64,000 nt of DNA from Perognathus longimembris pacificus. Lineage: Eukaryota; Chordata; Mammalia; Rodentia; Heteromyidae. A program made the position numbers and the translations under genes. Location of the stretch: positions 39,711,378 to 39,775,377 of the forward strand of contig NC_063171.1 in assembly GCF_023159225.1 (NCBI RefSeq). Reading direction: 5' to 3'. Shown piece by piece: positions 23,901 to 35,184 of the stretch (positions are counted from its first letter, which is position 1; each line of letters starts with the position of its first letter). The notes beneath the pieces were generated by a model. The model saw only the letters and a list, made by a program, of their open reading frames with translations, ran no database searches and was not told the origin of the DNA.

Positions 23901-24454
23901 TGAGATCGGGGTTTGCCCCTTGGTTATCCCCCCTGGGGAGCAGAGGAAGTCTGGCTCCCTTTTCCATACCATGCAGTCCATGAGGATGAACTTGAGATTG
24001 TCTTCATTAAACGCTTGGTTTCCATTCCGATCATAGGCGGCCCAGATGTTACTGGCGATGGCTGCGGTGACCCGGGCATCGGTGTCCCCGTAACCGGAGT
24101 AGGCCAGCAAGGATCCCTCGTTATTCAGCAGCCTAGCGAGGGGCGGGTGGACGCAGCAAGCGGCACAGTCAGAGGGAGGAGTGAACGGCCAGGGCTCCTA
24201 TCCCAGCTCCTGCTTCCAGGAAGCAAGAGAGTACCCCAAGCACCGGCACGCGGACTTCCCTTTCCGAGAGGGCCTCTCACGACCGGTTCCCTCCGCTGCG
24301 GCCCGGCTCGGGGGCCTCCTCCCGGCGGGGCGATCCTTCCCCCAGCCTCCCACAGGCCGCCGCTCCGGCTCTGGGCGCACACTCACAGGGTGCTTTGGAC
24401 TCCTCCAGTATTGGCTTGGCTTAACACCTGAGTCAAAGCCTTGGGACGCAGCAT
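20862..24454 (-). CDS. LAMTOR2: LAMTOR2 gene, four coding exons, 125 aa
   Basis: LAMTOR2 (p14, ROBLD3) pairs with LAMTOR3 in the Ragulator complex on late endosomes and lysosomes, which anchors Rag GTPases and supports mTORC1 and MAPK signalling. Coding exons on the minus strand are 24387-24454, 23970-24132, 21085-21174 and 20862-20918; phases fit and give 125 codons plus stop, the human length. The protein begins [20 protein letters not shown] and has the single roadblock/LC7 fold typical of the family ([54 protein letters not shown]). It ends [10 protein letters not shown]. It lies head-to-head with UBQLN4, about 1 kb between start codons, over a shared CpG island. Every residue I compared by memory fits the mammalian protein closely. 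Confidence 0.97.
21085..21174 (-). CDS. LAMTOR2: LAMTOR2 coding exon 3
   Basis: 90 bases, phase 0 at both ends, encoding [14 protein letters not shown] onward to KAK; donor CAAG|GTATGT. Confidence 0.95.
21331..21540 (+). repeat. IDL-Geo SINE in LAMTOR2 intron 2
   Basis: Full-length copy (ggggctaggaatatggcc to caggactggc) with an A/C-rich tail. Confidence 0.9.
21855..22310 (+). repeat. 7SL-Geo SINE nested in another 7SL-Geo
   Basis: The outer head (21855-21976) breaks at aaaaaagctggaagt and resumes at about 22199 (aaaaaagatggaagt) with its Geo unit. The inner complete 7SL-Geo occupies about 21977-22200. The repeated 15-base segment is the target duplication. Confidence 0.8.
22310..22913. other. 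Unique LAMTOR2 intron 2 sequence
   Basis: No exon or recognisable repeat apart from short A/T runs and a small ATGT tract (about 22380-22400). Confidence 0.5.
22914..23030 (-). repeat. Unnamed repeat tail ending AATAAA
   Basis: On the minus strand this ends aactgtaacctctctgtaca, then tcactttgacaataaa. The same block occurs on the plus strand at about 60371-60433. In both places it lies just 3' of a Geo unit. Confidence 0.6.
23040..23242 (-). repeat. IDL-Geo SINE
   Basis: Full-length minus copy with a 10-base flank repeat (ctggttgttt) on both sides. Confidence 0.9.
23255..23476 (-). repeat. 7SL-Geo SINE
   Basis: Minus copy: ctcaaggctacagctctacc to ctgagtagctaggattacagg. Confidence 0.85.
23640..23765 (-). 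repeat. MIR fragment
   Basis: Antisense MIR core: gagatgaggtaaggaagctc, then gttaagtgacttacccaag. Confidence 0.65.
23970..24132 (-). CDS. LAMTOR2: LAMTOR2 coding exon 2
   Basis: 163 bases after acceptor CTAG, covering most of the roadblock sheet and helix; donor CATG|GTATGG. Confidence 0.94.
24387..24454 (-). CDS. LAMTOR2: LAMTOR2 coding exon 1
   Basis: 68 bases; start codon at 24454-24452, donor ACCCT|GTGAGT. Confidence 0.94.
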
Positions 24455-24534
24455 TCCTGCGGATCCTCGCCCCGGGTGTGTGGGCCCAGATCACCGGAGC
24501 TCCGCCGGCCGGTCGGGACAGCCCGTCCTGGCCC

Positions 24535-24641
24535 TGGGAAGTGTAGTCCCGGGCCTGACTCAGCCCCGCCTTTGCGCGAGGGTGGGCGCTGGGAATTGTA
24601 GTTCTTTAGGGGCTTGCAAGGCACCCTGGGAACTGTAGTTC
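24535..24641 (-). promoter_or_regulatory. Three ZNF143/SBS-like motifs
   Basis: On the minus strand the motif ACTACA-N2-TCCCAG or a close variant occurs three times in the same orientation: about 24627-24641, 24590-24604 and 24535-24549. This is the ACTACAATTCCCAG-type element bound by ZNF143 in many divergent promoters. Confidence 0.75.
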
Positions 24642-25478
24642 TCCTTTCCACTCCGACCACGCGGTTTGGGGAGAAAAGAGCGGGAGTGAAAGGATCTAGT
24701 GGCAGCGTTGGAAAGACTTTTAACCCCTTCGGGGGGGAGCGGGTCATCATGTCGGCCTGGCGATCTGCGCTTCCGTAGTAGTTTACAAGCCCTCTGTATT
24801 TCCTAGGCCCCACCTGTGGTTCTTTTTCAAAGCAGTTCTTCTGGGTTAACGCACCGTTCTAAGGAGAGGCGATGGGCGGCTCTCTACTTGAGGAGATCAA
24901 GGCTCAGAAAGGCCACGTAGGCAAAAGCCGGTGCTGAGAACGCAGCCTGGAGACTGGCCGGCCAGAGCCCGCGGGGAGCCGGCTCAGCCCCGAAGAGGAG
25001 GCTCCCATGGGCGTCTAGCAGTGGGGGAAGCCTCGGGCTTGGAGGAGACCAGGTTATCTCGGCGAACCGAGATGCAGGGAGACACAGAAAGCCCTTTGTC
25101 CCGGAGCGGGAGTTAGCGGGGCGGGGCGGGGCGCGGGCGGCTCCCGGCCGCGGGGACGCGGCGCTGCTCCGGGCGGCCGGGGGCCCGCGCGTCTCCCGCC
25201 CCTGCCCGCGCCCCTCCGGGGTCACCACCCCGCGGGGGCCCAGCCCCGGGCCGGGCCGGGCCCAGGGCCGACCCCGCTGCAGTGGCCCCCCCGGTCCGCC
25301 CGGGGCGCTGTGGCGGCGGCGGGTCCGGAGGGGGCGGCGAAGCCTTGGGGAGGGGGAGGGAGGGAGAGGAGGGAGGGGAGGGGGGGGGGGGACGGAGGCG
25401 CCGGAGCCGAGCCGGGCCGGCCGGGGAGGAGGAGTCGGGCGGGCTGGCGGGCGGCCGGGTGGCGGCGGCGGCGGCGGC

Positions 25479-25586
25479 ATGGCGGAGCCGAGCGGGGCCG
25501 AGGCGAGGCCCCCTATTCGGGTCACAGTCAAGACCCCCAAGGACAAGGAGGAGATCGTGATCTGCGATCGTGCCTCGGTCAAGGAG
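25479..25586 (+). CDS. UBQLN4: UBQLN4 coding exon 1
   Basis: The ATG follows a (GGC)n run (about 25461-25478). 36 residues to RASVKE; donor GAG|GTAGCG. Confidence 0.94.
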
Positions 25587-28500
25587 GTAGCGCGGCTTGC
25601 GGGGCGGAGGGGGGGGTGGGGTAGTGGGGGGCGGGCAAGGAGGAGGGGCCCGCGGCGGGGGGGGGGGGGGCTTCGTGAGGGCCTGGCCCCGGGCTCCGTC
25701 CCCGCCCGGAGGCTGGGGGGCTGGCGGGGACCCCGGAGCCTGGCCGGGGAGGAGAGGCGCGCGAAGGGGGCGCCCTGCGAGGGTGGGTGCGGGGGAGCGC
25801 GGCGCGTGCTGGGGGGGTGGGTGCGGGTTTGGCTGGTGTGGCCAGAGCTGGGGGCGTGTTGGGGACTGGGGAGGACCCTGGGCTCGAGGGGGGGAATTCA
25901 AGGCACCGAGTGGGACCGGGGCTCGGTGCGGCTGAACCGGAGCGCACGGGGTGGGGTATTGGGGGGGGGGTGCGGGCGGAGTTCTCAGCGCCTGCTGTGT
26001 GTCTCCGGGAGAAAGTCCTGGCGTCTCTGGGCGCCCTCCCCTCTGCCCAGACTCATCCGTCTGGCTCTTTGCTCTCCCCTGGGATTTACAGACTTCAGTA
26101 GGTACTCAATAAAATTTCAGTTGCAAGGGAAGCTATTCCCTGCTGGGCTTCAGAATCTCACATAGGCGGGGCTTGGAAGCTGCTTTTGCTTAGCCAGTGC
26201 ACTGTTTATACTTCGAGGGTGGGTGTGTTTGGTCTTGTTTGGAGGAGCCAATAGAATTTGGAGAGTCTTACTTGCCCCAAAGTAGCCTCAGTGCGATCTC
26301 TGTTCCTCACTTTTCCATATGAAATGACTAAACCTCGGAATTTAAAGTGTTCTCTGCAAGCCTGAATTTGAAAACAGCTCTGATTGAGAGATGTGTGTTT
26401 GGTTAGGAGCCTGGACATTTGTATCAAGGCCTGAATTCCAGTCGCCCCAAAACCAGTTACCTAAACTCTCTGGTCCTCAGTTTTCTTATCTTTAGGGTGA
26501 GGAAGATAATTAATGCACTAAATTACTAACTTGTGAATGGTTACTAATTTGTGGAGTTGTTATGGGAAAGCTGGGAATAGAAAAGAAGGGAGGCTGGGTA
26601 CTAGTGACTCACACCTGTAATCCTAGCTACTTATGAGGCTGAGATCTGAGGATCAGGGTTTAAAGACAGCCTGGGCAGGAACGTCCCTAAGATTCAGCTC
26701 CAATAAAGTACTCAGAAAAAAAGCCTGAAGTGGCGCTGTGGCTCAAGTGGTAGAGTGCTACCCTTGAGCAAAAAGAAGCTCAGGGACAGTGTCCAGGCTT
26801 TGAGTCCAAGCCCCAGGACTAGCCAAAAGAAAAAGAAAATGCTGAAAGTCTTGCTGTCTCAAGTGGTAGAGGATTAGTTAGCCTTGAGCAAAAAGGAGCT
26901 CAGGGACAGCACCCAGGCCCTGAGTTCAAGCCCCAGGACTGACACAAAGAAAAGGGAAAACTGGGAGCCAGAGAAGACTGAAAGGAGACTCTGCCTGGAT
27001 CCCAGGCAACTAGAAGGGATTGGGAATGGGAGGGCTGCCCCAGTAGTACTCTTATAAACAGGTAAGGATGGAAGCCTCTGGGATGGAGTTGTGAGAAGAG
27101 CTTGGTCTAGCTCCTTGAATAAAGAGAGACCTACTGGGCTGGAGGGGTGGGGGGTTCAAATGGTGGAAACTTGTCTAACAACTCAGACCTTCAGTCCTAT
27201 TTTCAGACCTGAAAGAAAAGAAAAAGAAATTAAGAAAGAAGCTGTTTGTTATAGCTAGAGGGAGGGAGTTGAGATTGCAAAAAGGACTTTCCACAAGTAG
27301 AGGTCAGAGCCAGGGAATGCAGACCTTCTTGAAGAAGTGGCAGGGTCCCTGGTGGGTGGCGTCTCAGCAGCCCCCACAATGTTCTTTGCCTCTTGATCAC
27401 AGTTCAAAGAGGAAATCTCACGGAGGTTTAAGGCTCAGCAGGATCAGCTGGTCCTGATCTTCGCAGGCAAGATCCTCAAGGATGGAGACACACTGAACCA
27501 GCATGGGATCAAAGACGGGCTCACTGTCCATCTGGTCATCAAGACCCCTCAGAAGTAAGCTCAGGAGAGGAGCAGACTTAGTTTCTGGTTGGGACTTCCC
27601 AGTCCAATACTTCCTTCACCCTTCCTCAACCACACCTAGAGGGCCTGTGCCCAGGCCTGGGTGGGTGGCTCCTAGGTAAAGACAATTGCATCTTCCTCCA
27701 GGAGATGCCTTGAATGAAGACAGATGATACTAATGACTCCTTCCCTCTCCCTGTTTATTGACCACCAACCGGCCAGCATCACCTCACCCAGCCTGAGGTG
27801 ACTGGAACCAGGGTTGCTCATAAGGTAGCTTGGGCTGGCAGTAACTGCACAGCCTTCATAACTATGGCTGTGGTACCTTCCTTCTCCCGTACTTAATCCA
27901 ACCAGGATTCTACTCTCTTCTTCAGGACTCAGGATCCAGCTGCGGCTGCTGCTTCTCCCCCCTCTACTCCTGACCCGGCCTCAGCACCCTCCACCACCCC
28001 GGCTTCGCCTGCCACCCCTGCACAGCCCTCCACTTCCGGAAGTGCCGCTTCAGATGCTGGCAGTGGAAGCCGGAGGAGCAGTGGGGGGGGTCCTTCCCCA
28101 GGGGTTGGTGAGGGACCCCCCCAGTGCTACTGCATCTATTCTCTGTAAGCCCTTAGAAAGGGGAGCACAATTTTGTGTTGGGTTGGGGGTGTGGGGAAAA
28201 GCCAAAAGTGGAGGCGGGGAAGCATGGTCCTTACTCCTAGTTCAGTGACTAGGGACACCTGGAATTAGGTTCCAGACCTTAGTGCCTGACCAAGCTGGGG
28301 AGGAAACTAGTCCATGAATTTCCCTAGAAGAGGGGGGCATAGCCAAGAATGAGCCCTGGGCATGGAGACTGTCAGAGCCTGTGAACTGGGAAAGGGTGAT
28401 CCCAAAATTATGCAGATGTGAAGTGTTTGGTTACTCATTTAACAGCCCACTACTGATTGCCTTGCCTCTGCTTGACTCTGTGCTTAGCTCAGTCTTTGCC

Positions 28501-31500
28501 ACCAAAGAGATCTCAATCCTGTGAGCTCACCTCTTTGCCAGAAGTGGATCAGACCTGGGGCTATGGGAGTGACTGGAAAGGGGGATGGGAGAAGTAGCTT
28601 GGGTCCATCTTGGAGATCCAAATTCTGGCTCTGCTAGATGGCGGAAGGACTCTTGGGGTAGACTGTGACCCTGTCCCCTCCCCACAGCTGGCTTTGGGGG
28701 CATCCTGGGGCTGGGCAGCCTGGGCCTAGGCTCTGCCAACTTCATGGAGCTGCAGCAACAGATGCAGAGGCAGCTGATGTCCAACCCTGAGATGCTGTCA
28801 CAAATCATGGAGAACCCCTTGGTCCAGGATATGATGTCTAACCCTGACCTGATGCGCCACATGATCATGGCTAACCCCCAGATGCAGCAGCTGATGGAGC
28901 GGAACCCTGAGATCAGCCACATGCTCAACAACCCTGAGCTCATGAGGCAGGTAGGTGAGAGAGAGAGAGAGAAAGAAAGGGTGAAGAAATACCCGATTCC
29001 CTGTTCAACCTTTCTTGCCTTGTCCCATATTGGTTCGTTCATTCATTCATTCATCCATCCATTCATTTAGCAGCTATGTTTTGTTTTCTTTTTTTTTTGG
29101 CCAGTCCTGGGGCCTGAGCACTGTCCCTGGCTTCTTTTTGCTCAAGGCTAGCACTCTGCCACTTGAGCCACAGCGCCACTTCTGGCCATTTTCTGTATAT
29201 GTGGTGCTGGGGAATTGAACCCAGTGCCTCATGTATACGAGGCAAGCACTCTTGCCACTAGGCCATATCCCCAGCCCGTAGCAGCTATGTTTTGAATATT
29301 TGAGGCACAGTTAAAGAAGGACGAAGGATTAGCTTTTCTTCAACCCCTGATCTCAGAGGGAAGTGGGACAAGTAAACAGTACAGTGTACTATCCTGATAT
29401 CACCATCCTATAGGAGGAAAGAGGGCCTGGGGCATACCCTGGAGCATACCAAGGCCTAGAAGAAATAACACCAAATTGAGACTTTAAAGGGGAGGACAGA
29501 TGAGCCAGGGAAAGGGGGGCGGGGGGGAAATCCAGGGCTAGGAGCCAGAAAAGCAAAGACCTGAGAGTAAAACATAAGATGTTTTGAGGAGCATTGTGAC
29601 TGCATAGGTCTGGTGGGGAAGAAGAACCTAACAGATGCCATTTTGCCACTGATGTTTTTGGGAGCTTCAAGTCAGACCAGTCCAAGGGACATGGAGAAAT
29701 GGTATTCCCAGCAGAGCTGTGGATATCAGACAGAGCTGGACTTACCAGAAGAAAACTAACCTAAGGGCAAAGGGTTTTTTTGTTGTTGGTGGTGGAGGTT
29801 TCTTTTTTTGGTTGGTTGTAGGGCTTGAACTCAGGACCTGGGTGCTGTCTCTGAGCAATTTTGCTCAAGACTAGTGCTCTACCTCTGAGCCACAGCTTCA
29901 CTTCTGGATTTCTGGTGGTTAATTGGAGATAAAGAGTCTCATGGGAACTGTTCTATTGGGACTGGCCTTGAATCACAATCCTCAGATCTCAGCCTCCTGA
30001 GTAGCTATGATTATAGGCGTGAGCTACTGGTGCCCAGCTGGGCAAGAGGTTTCAAGTGTTTAGTTCCTTACCTAGAACTATGCCTAATACATAGTAACCA
30101 CTCAATAGTTACTGGATGAATGAATATGAAATGAGATCAGAGTCCCATGAGTCTAAAAGGGTGTGGAGTTTTGTTTTGTTTTTGTCTTTTAAGAAAGCAT
30201 CTTAGGGCTGGAAAGGTGGCTTAGTGGTAGAGTGCTTGCCTAGCAGGCATGAAGCCCTGGGTTCGATTCCTCAGTATCACATAAACAGAAAAGTCTGCAA
30301 GTGGCTCTGTGGCTCAAGTGGTAGAATGCTAGCCTTGAGCAAAAGAAGCTCAGGGACAGTGCCCATGTCCTGAGTTCAAGCCCCAGGACTGTCAAAAGAA
30401 AGAAAGAAAGAAAGAGGCAGGTGCTATAGAACAAATTTGGGAAGAAGGAAAGTAGGTCATGTGGGTGGAAACAAGAAGTCACTGTGCTCGCGTTCTCCAT
30501 CCTGAACTTAGTGAGGTTTGATGCCAGTGACTCCTAATAAAAAGTTTGCATTACCTACAGAGAGAAAAGCTTTGCCAAGTGCTAGTAGCTCATGTCTGTA
30601 ATTCTAGGTCTCAGGAAGCTGAGATCAGAAGATTAAGATCTGAAGCCAACCTAAGCAGAAAAGTTTGTGAGACTTATCTCTAATTAACCAACAAAAAAAA
30701 GCTGGAAGTGGAGTTATGGCTCAAATGGTCGTGCACCAGCCATGAGTGAAAAGGCCAAGTAAGAGCACAAGGCCCTGAATTCAAGCCCTAGTACCAGTAC
30801 CAAAAAATAAAAAGAAGGGGAGAGGAGGAGGGGAAGACTATGGCCATCATCAATTTTCAGTGTTGCTTAAGTTTCAATCAGGCTAAAGACCTTGGACTAG
30901 GGTTGAGGATATCAGCGTTCTCTCAGCCTGATTCCTTCCCCTCTCTGATGGGAGGGAGGTCAGGAGGCACAATGTGGTCTTGGTGAGACAGATTAACCTG
31001 GCCTTGAAACCTGTTTCTACCATTAACTGGTTATGTATCTCAGGCAGCAAGTTCTTGAATATCTCTAAGCTTATTTGTTTTTTCATTTACAAAATGGGGA
31101 CAGGAATACTTACCTGGGATTGTCATTGTGAGGATGGCATGACTTGAATTCTGTAGACTGCTTAGCCCAGTACCTAGTTATAGTAGCTGCTCAATAGAAA
31201 CTGATTTTCTTTCTGCCTTCTCCCTACTCTCCTGTCCCTTCATACTCAGTTTCCTTGTGATCCCTAACACGTCTGTGGACCATCAGAGCCTAAGAAAGAA
31301 AAGCTACTGCCCTACCCCATCTGGAAACATGGTCCTCTGCTAGAAAAAGCCAACCAAAGTAACCACAGGGAGGCATGGTTGGGGCCTAGATTACAGGAGA
31401 GGAAGGAAGTCTGGTTTGCCTTACTCTCTGCCTCTGTGGAGCAGATCCTGCATTTCTGAAACGGCTTTCTCCTCAGGGCCTGTCCTTTCTCTATCTTGGT

Positions 31501-34500
31501 CTCCTGGTTTCAGGGTCCATCCCGTCTCTCTTCCTTCACCAGACAATGGAGCTTGCTCGGAATCCAGCGATGATGCAAGAAATGATGCGTAATCAGGACC
31601 GGGCCCTGAGCAACCTGGAGAGCATCCCCGGCGGGTATAATGCCCTCCGCCGCATGTACACTGACATCCAGGAGCCCATGTTCACTGCTGCCCGGGAACA
31701 GGTGGGAACGGCTGGGGGGGGGGGGGGGGTGTTTGTCTGGCCTCAGGATTCCCTGCCCTCAGGCAAGGCAAGCAAGCCCAGGGTGTTGTCCCTCAGAAGG
31801 GTGAGTCTTGGCTTCAATGCATTCCCAACAGTGCATCTTGAGTGGACTGAGGCATGCTGGCACATTATGGCAGAGTACCTAGAAAAGCCAGCAAGGCATA
31901 GTGTCCATTTTTGTACCAGGGGGCTCAAAGGTTATGGTCAAAAGTTAGCCCTAATACGGTGTGCCTCAAGTGTAGTCCATGGCTTGTACAGATCAGAATC
32001 ACCTACAGAGCTTGTTAATGATGTTTCTGACTTCACATTTGACCTACATATTGAATTAAATCTCTGAGGTCATGGCCTAGGATTATGGACTTTTAAAAAT
32101 GCTTATTGAGGGGCTGGGAATGTGGCTTAGCAATAGTGTGCTTGCCTAGCATACACGAAGCCCTGGGTTCGATTCCTCAACACCAAATGAACAGAAAAAA
32201 AAGCCAGAAGTGGCACTGTGACTCAAGTGGTAGAGTGCTAGCCTTGAGCAAAAAGAAGCCAGGGACAGTGCTCAGGACCTGAGTTCAAGCCCCAGGACTA
32301 ACAGCAACAACAAAAACCCACACTTAATGAGCTGGGCTCTATTGTTTGTTTGTTGTTTTTTTTGGCCAGTCCTGGGGCTTGGACTCAGGGCCTGAGCACT
32401 GTCCCTGGCTTCTTCTTGCTCAAGGCTAGCACTCTGCCACTTGTCCCTGGCTTCTTCTTGCTCAAGGCTAGCACTCTGCCACTTGAGCCACAGCGCCACT
32501 TCTGGCCATTTTCTGTATATGTGGTGCTGGGGAATCGAACCCAGGGCCTCATGTATACAAGGCAAAGCACTCTTGCCACTAGGCCATATCCCCAGCCCAG
32601 AGCTGGGCTCTATTTAGGAGGCTGATATCTGAGTGAGGATCATAATTGGAAGCCAGCTTGGGCAGGAAATTCCATGAGACTCTTATCTCCAGAAAACCAG
32701 AAGTGGATCTGTGGCTCAAAGTGGTAGAGTGCTAGCCTTGAGCACAAAAGCTCAGGGACAGCACCCAGGCCCCACAACTGACTCCCCTCCCCCCCCAAAA
32801 AAAGTTTAATGAATTTATTCCAAAATACAAAAAGTATTGGTTAGTCGTTTAAAAAACAACAGTGTAGATAAAAATGTAAACTGGACACCGGTGGCTCATT
32901 CCTATATTTCTAGCTACTCAGGAGGCTGAAATCTGAGGATCACAGTTCGAAGCCTACTTAGGCAGAAAAGCCTGTGAGACTCTTCTCTCCAATAAACCAA
33001 CAAAAAGCTAGAACTAGAGATATGGCTTAAGTAGTAGAGCACCTTGAACAAAAAAAAAACAAACAAGGGCTTAAGGCCTTGAGTTCAAGGGCATCCTCCT
33101 ATATCTATATTATCCTAAATATGTTGGCCTATATAATTTCATTGCCTCTTTTGGTTCCTACTCAGAATTTAGTTTTACGTTAAACACATTGTATTTCTAC
33201 ATGTTTCAAATTTCAGAAGCTAATTGAAAACTATGGAAAGTTATCTAAGATAAAAAAGTATACAAAAGGGGCTGGGGATATGGCCTAGTGGCAAGAGTGC
33301 TTGCCTCGTATACATGAGGCCCTGGGTTCAATTTCCCAGCACCACATATACAGAAAACGGCCAGAAGTGGCGCTGTGGCTCAAGTGGCAGAGTGCTAGCC
33401 TTGAGCAAAAGAATTGCAAGGACAGTGCTCAGGCCCTGAGTCCAAGCCCCAGGACTGGCCAAAAAAAAAAAAGTATACAAAAGGGATCCTTTGGTTTCCA
33501 TCTTCCAGACATCCCTATTCTATCCCCTTATTTTGTTTTGTGTTTTGCTTTTGTGGTGCTGGAGATCAAGCCCAGGACCTTGTAGTGGGCAGATGTTCTT
33601 ATCACTAAGCTACACACACTCTCCCATCACACACACTCTCCTTGGTTACTAATGTTATGCTTTGTATATTTTCCTACTCGTACATATGTACAAGTTAAGT
33701 CTTTCTGTGGCCTTCAAATCCCCCTCCCCAGTCCTATTCCTCATTCCCTTGCCAGAGTTAACTGCTCCCTGAAGTTAGTGTTTATCATTCTGATTGTTTC
33801 ATTGCCTTTGTGTATGTCCATAAACATCTGCAGTGCTGTTTTACATATTCTTAAACATTATAGAAGTGGTATCATGCTAATTCTCTCACTTCAACTTGCT
33901 CTTTTTGAAACGTTTTATCGAAGACTAATGTGACTGTAGACTGTACAGCTTAATGAACTTTCACAATTAACACACACTGGGTGTGAAGTGAGGGCAGGAT
34001 CTCCTTTATTCAACCTTAGTAGAAAAGGAATGCACTAGATCTTGAGTGGCCCGTGCTTTCCTAACAGAGAGATCATTCTTTTTTTTTTTTTTCTTGCCAG
34101 TATTGGGGCTTGAACTCAGGGCCTGAGCACTGTCCCTGCACTTCTTTTGCTCAAGGCTAGCACTCTACCACTTGAGCCACAGTGCTACTTCTGGCTTTTT
34201 TTATACTGTGTGATGCTGAGGAATCGAACCCAGTGCTTCATGTATGTCAGGCGAGCACTTTACCAGTAGGCCAAATTCCCAGGCCTAGCTCATTCTTTTT
34301 TTTTTTTTTCCTGTTTGGAGGCTTGAACTCTGGGCCTGGGTGCTGTTCCTGAGCTCCTTTTGCTTAAGGGTAGCACTCTACCACTTGAGCCACAGCCCAA
34401 CTTCCAGTTTTATCTGTGATTAACTGGAGATAAGAGTCTCAAGGAAGCCAGGCACAGATGGCTCATGCCTGTAATCCCAGCTGCTCGGGAGGCTGAGATC

Positions 34501-35110
34501 TGAGGATCTTGGCTCAAACCCAGCCCTGGCAGGAAAGTCCGTGAGACTCATCTTCAATTAATCACCAGAAACTAGAAGTGGCACTGTGGCTCAAAGTGGT
34601 AGAGTGCTATCCTTGAGTTGTAGAGCTTAGGGACAGCGCCCAGGCCCAGAGTTCAAGTACCATGACTGACAAAAATTTTTAAAAAGGAATCTCATGGGGC
34701 TGAGGATATGGCCTAGTGGCAAGAGTGCTTGCCTTGTATACAAGAGGCCCTGGGTTCGATTCCCCAGCACCACATATATAGAAAATGGCCAGAAGTGGCA
34801 CCATGGCTCAAGTGGCAGAGTGCTAGCCTTGAGCAAGAAGAAGCCAGGGACAGTGCTCAGGCCCTGAGTCCAAGCCCCAGGACTGGCCAAAAAAAAAAAA
34901 AAGGAATCTCATGGACTTTCCTGCTTTGAACTGCGAGCCTCCTGAGTAGCTAGGATTACAGGTATGAGCCACCGGCACCCTGCTTGAGAGTTTCTTTTTA
35001 AAATACTCTATTTAGGCCAGGTGCTGGTCACATGGCTCACATGGTAGAGTGCTGGTTTAAGCCAAAAAGCTAAGGAACAGCACCCAGGCTCTTGAGTTCA
35101 AGCCCCAGTA

Positions 35111-35184
<74 letters not shown>

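Larger units (their letters stand above)
24240..26000. promoter_or_regulatory. LAMTOR2/UBQLN4 bidirectional CpG-island promoter
   Basis: A dense CpG and G/C stretch spans both first exons; the start codons are 1,025 bases apart and divergent. It contains three ZNF143-type motifs on the LAMTOR2 side and GC-box and CGG runs on the UBQLN4 side. No TATA box was seen. Shared control of a lysosomal signalling scaffold and a ubiquitin shuttle is inferred from layout only. Confidence 0.85.

Noticed and set aside
24884..25901. Pro/Ala/Gly-rich open frames in both strands upstream of UBQLN4
   Set aside because: Stop-poor CpG-island sequence; low complexity and no domain.
31543..32067. 173-codon frame starting in UBQLN4 exon 5
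   Set aside because: It reads through the exon 5 donor into the intron.
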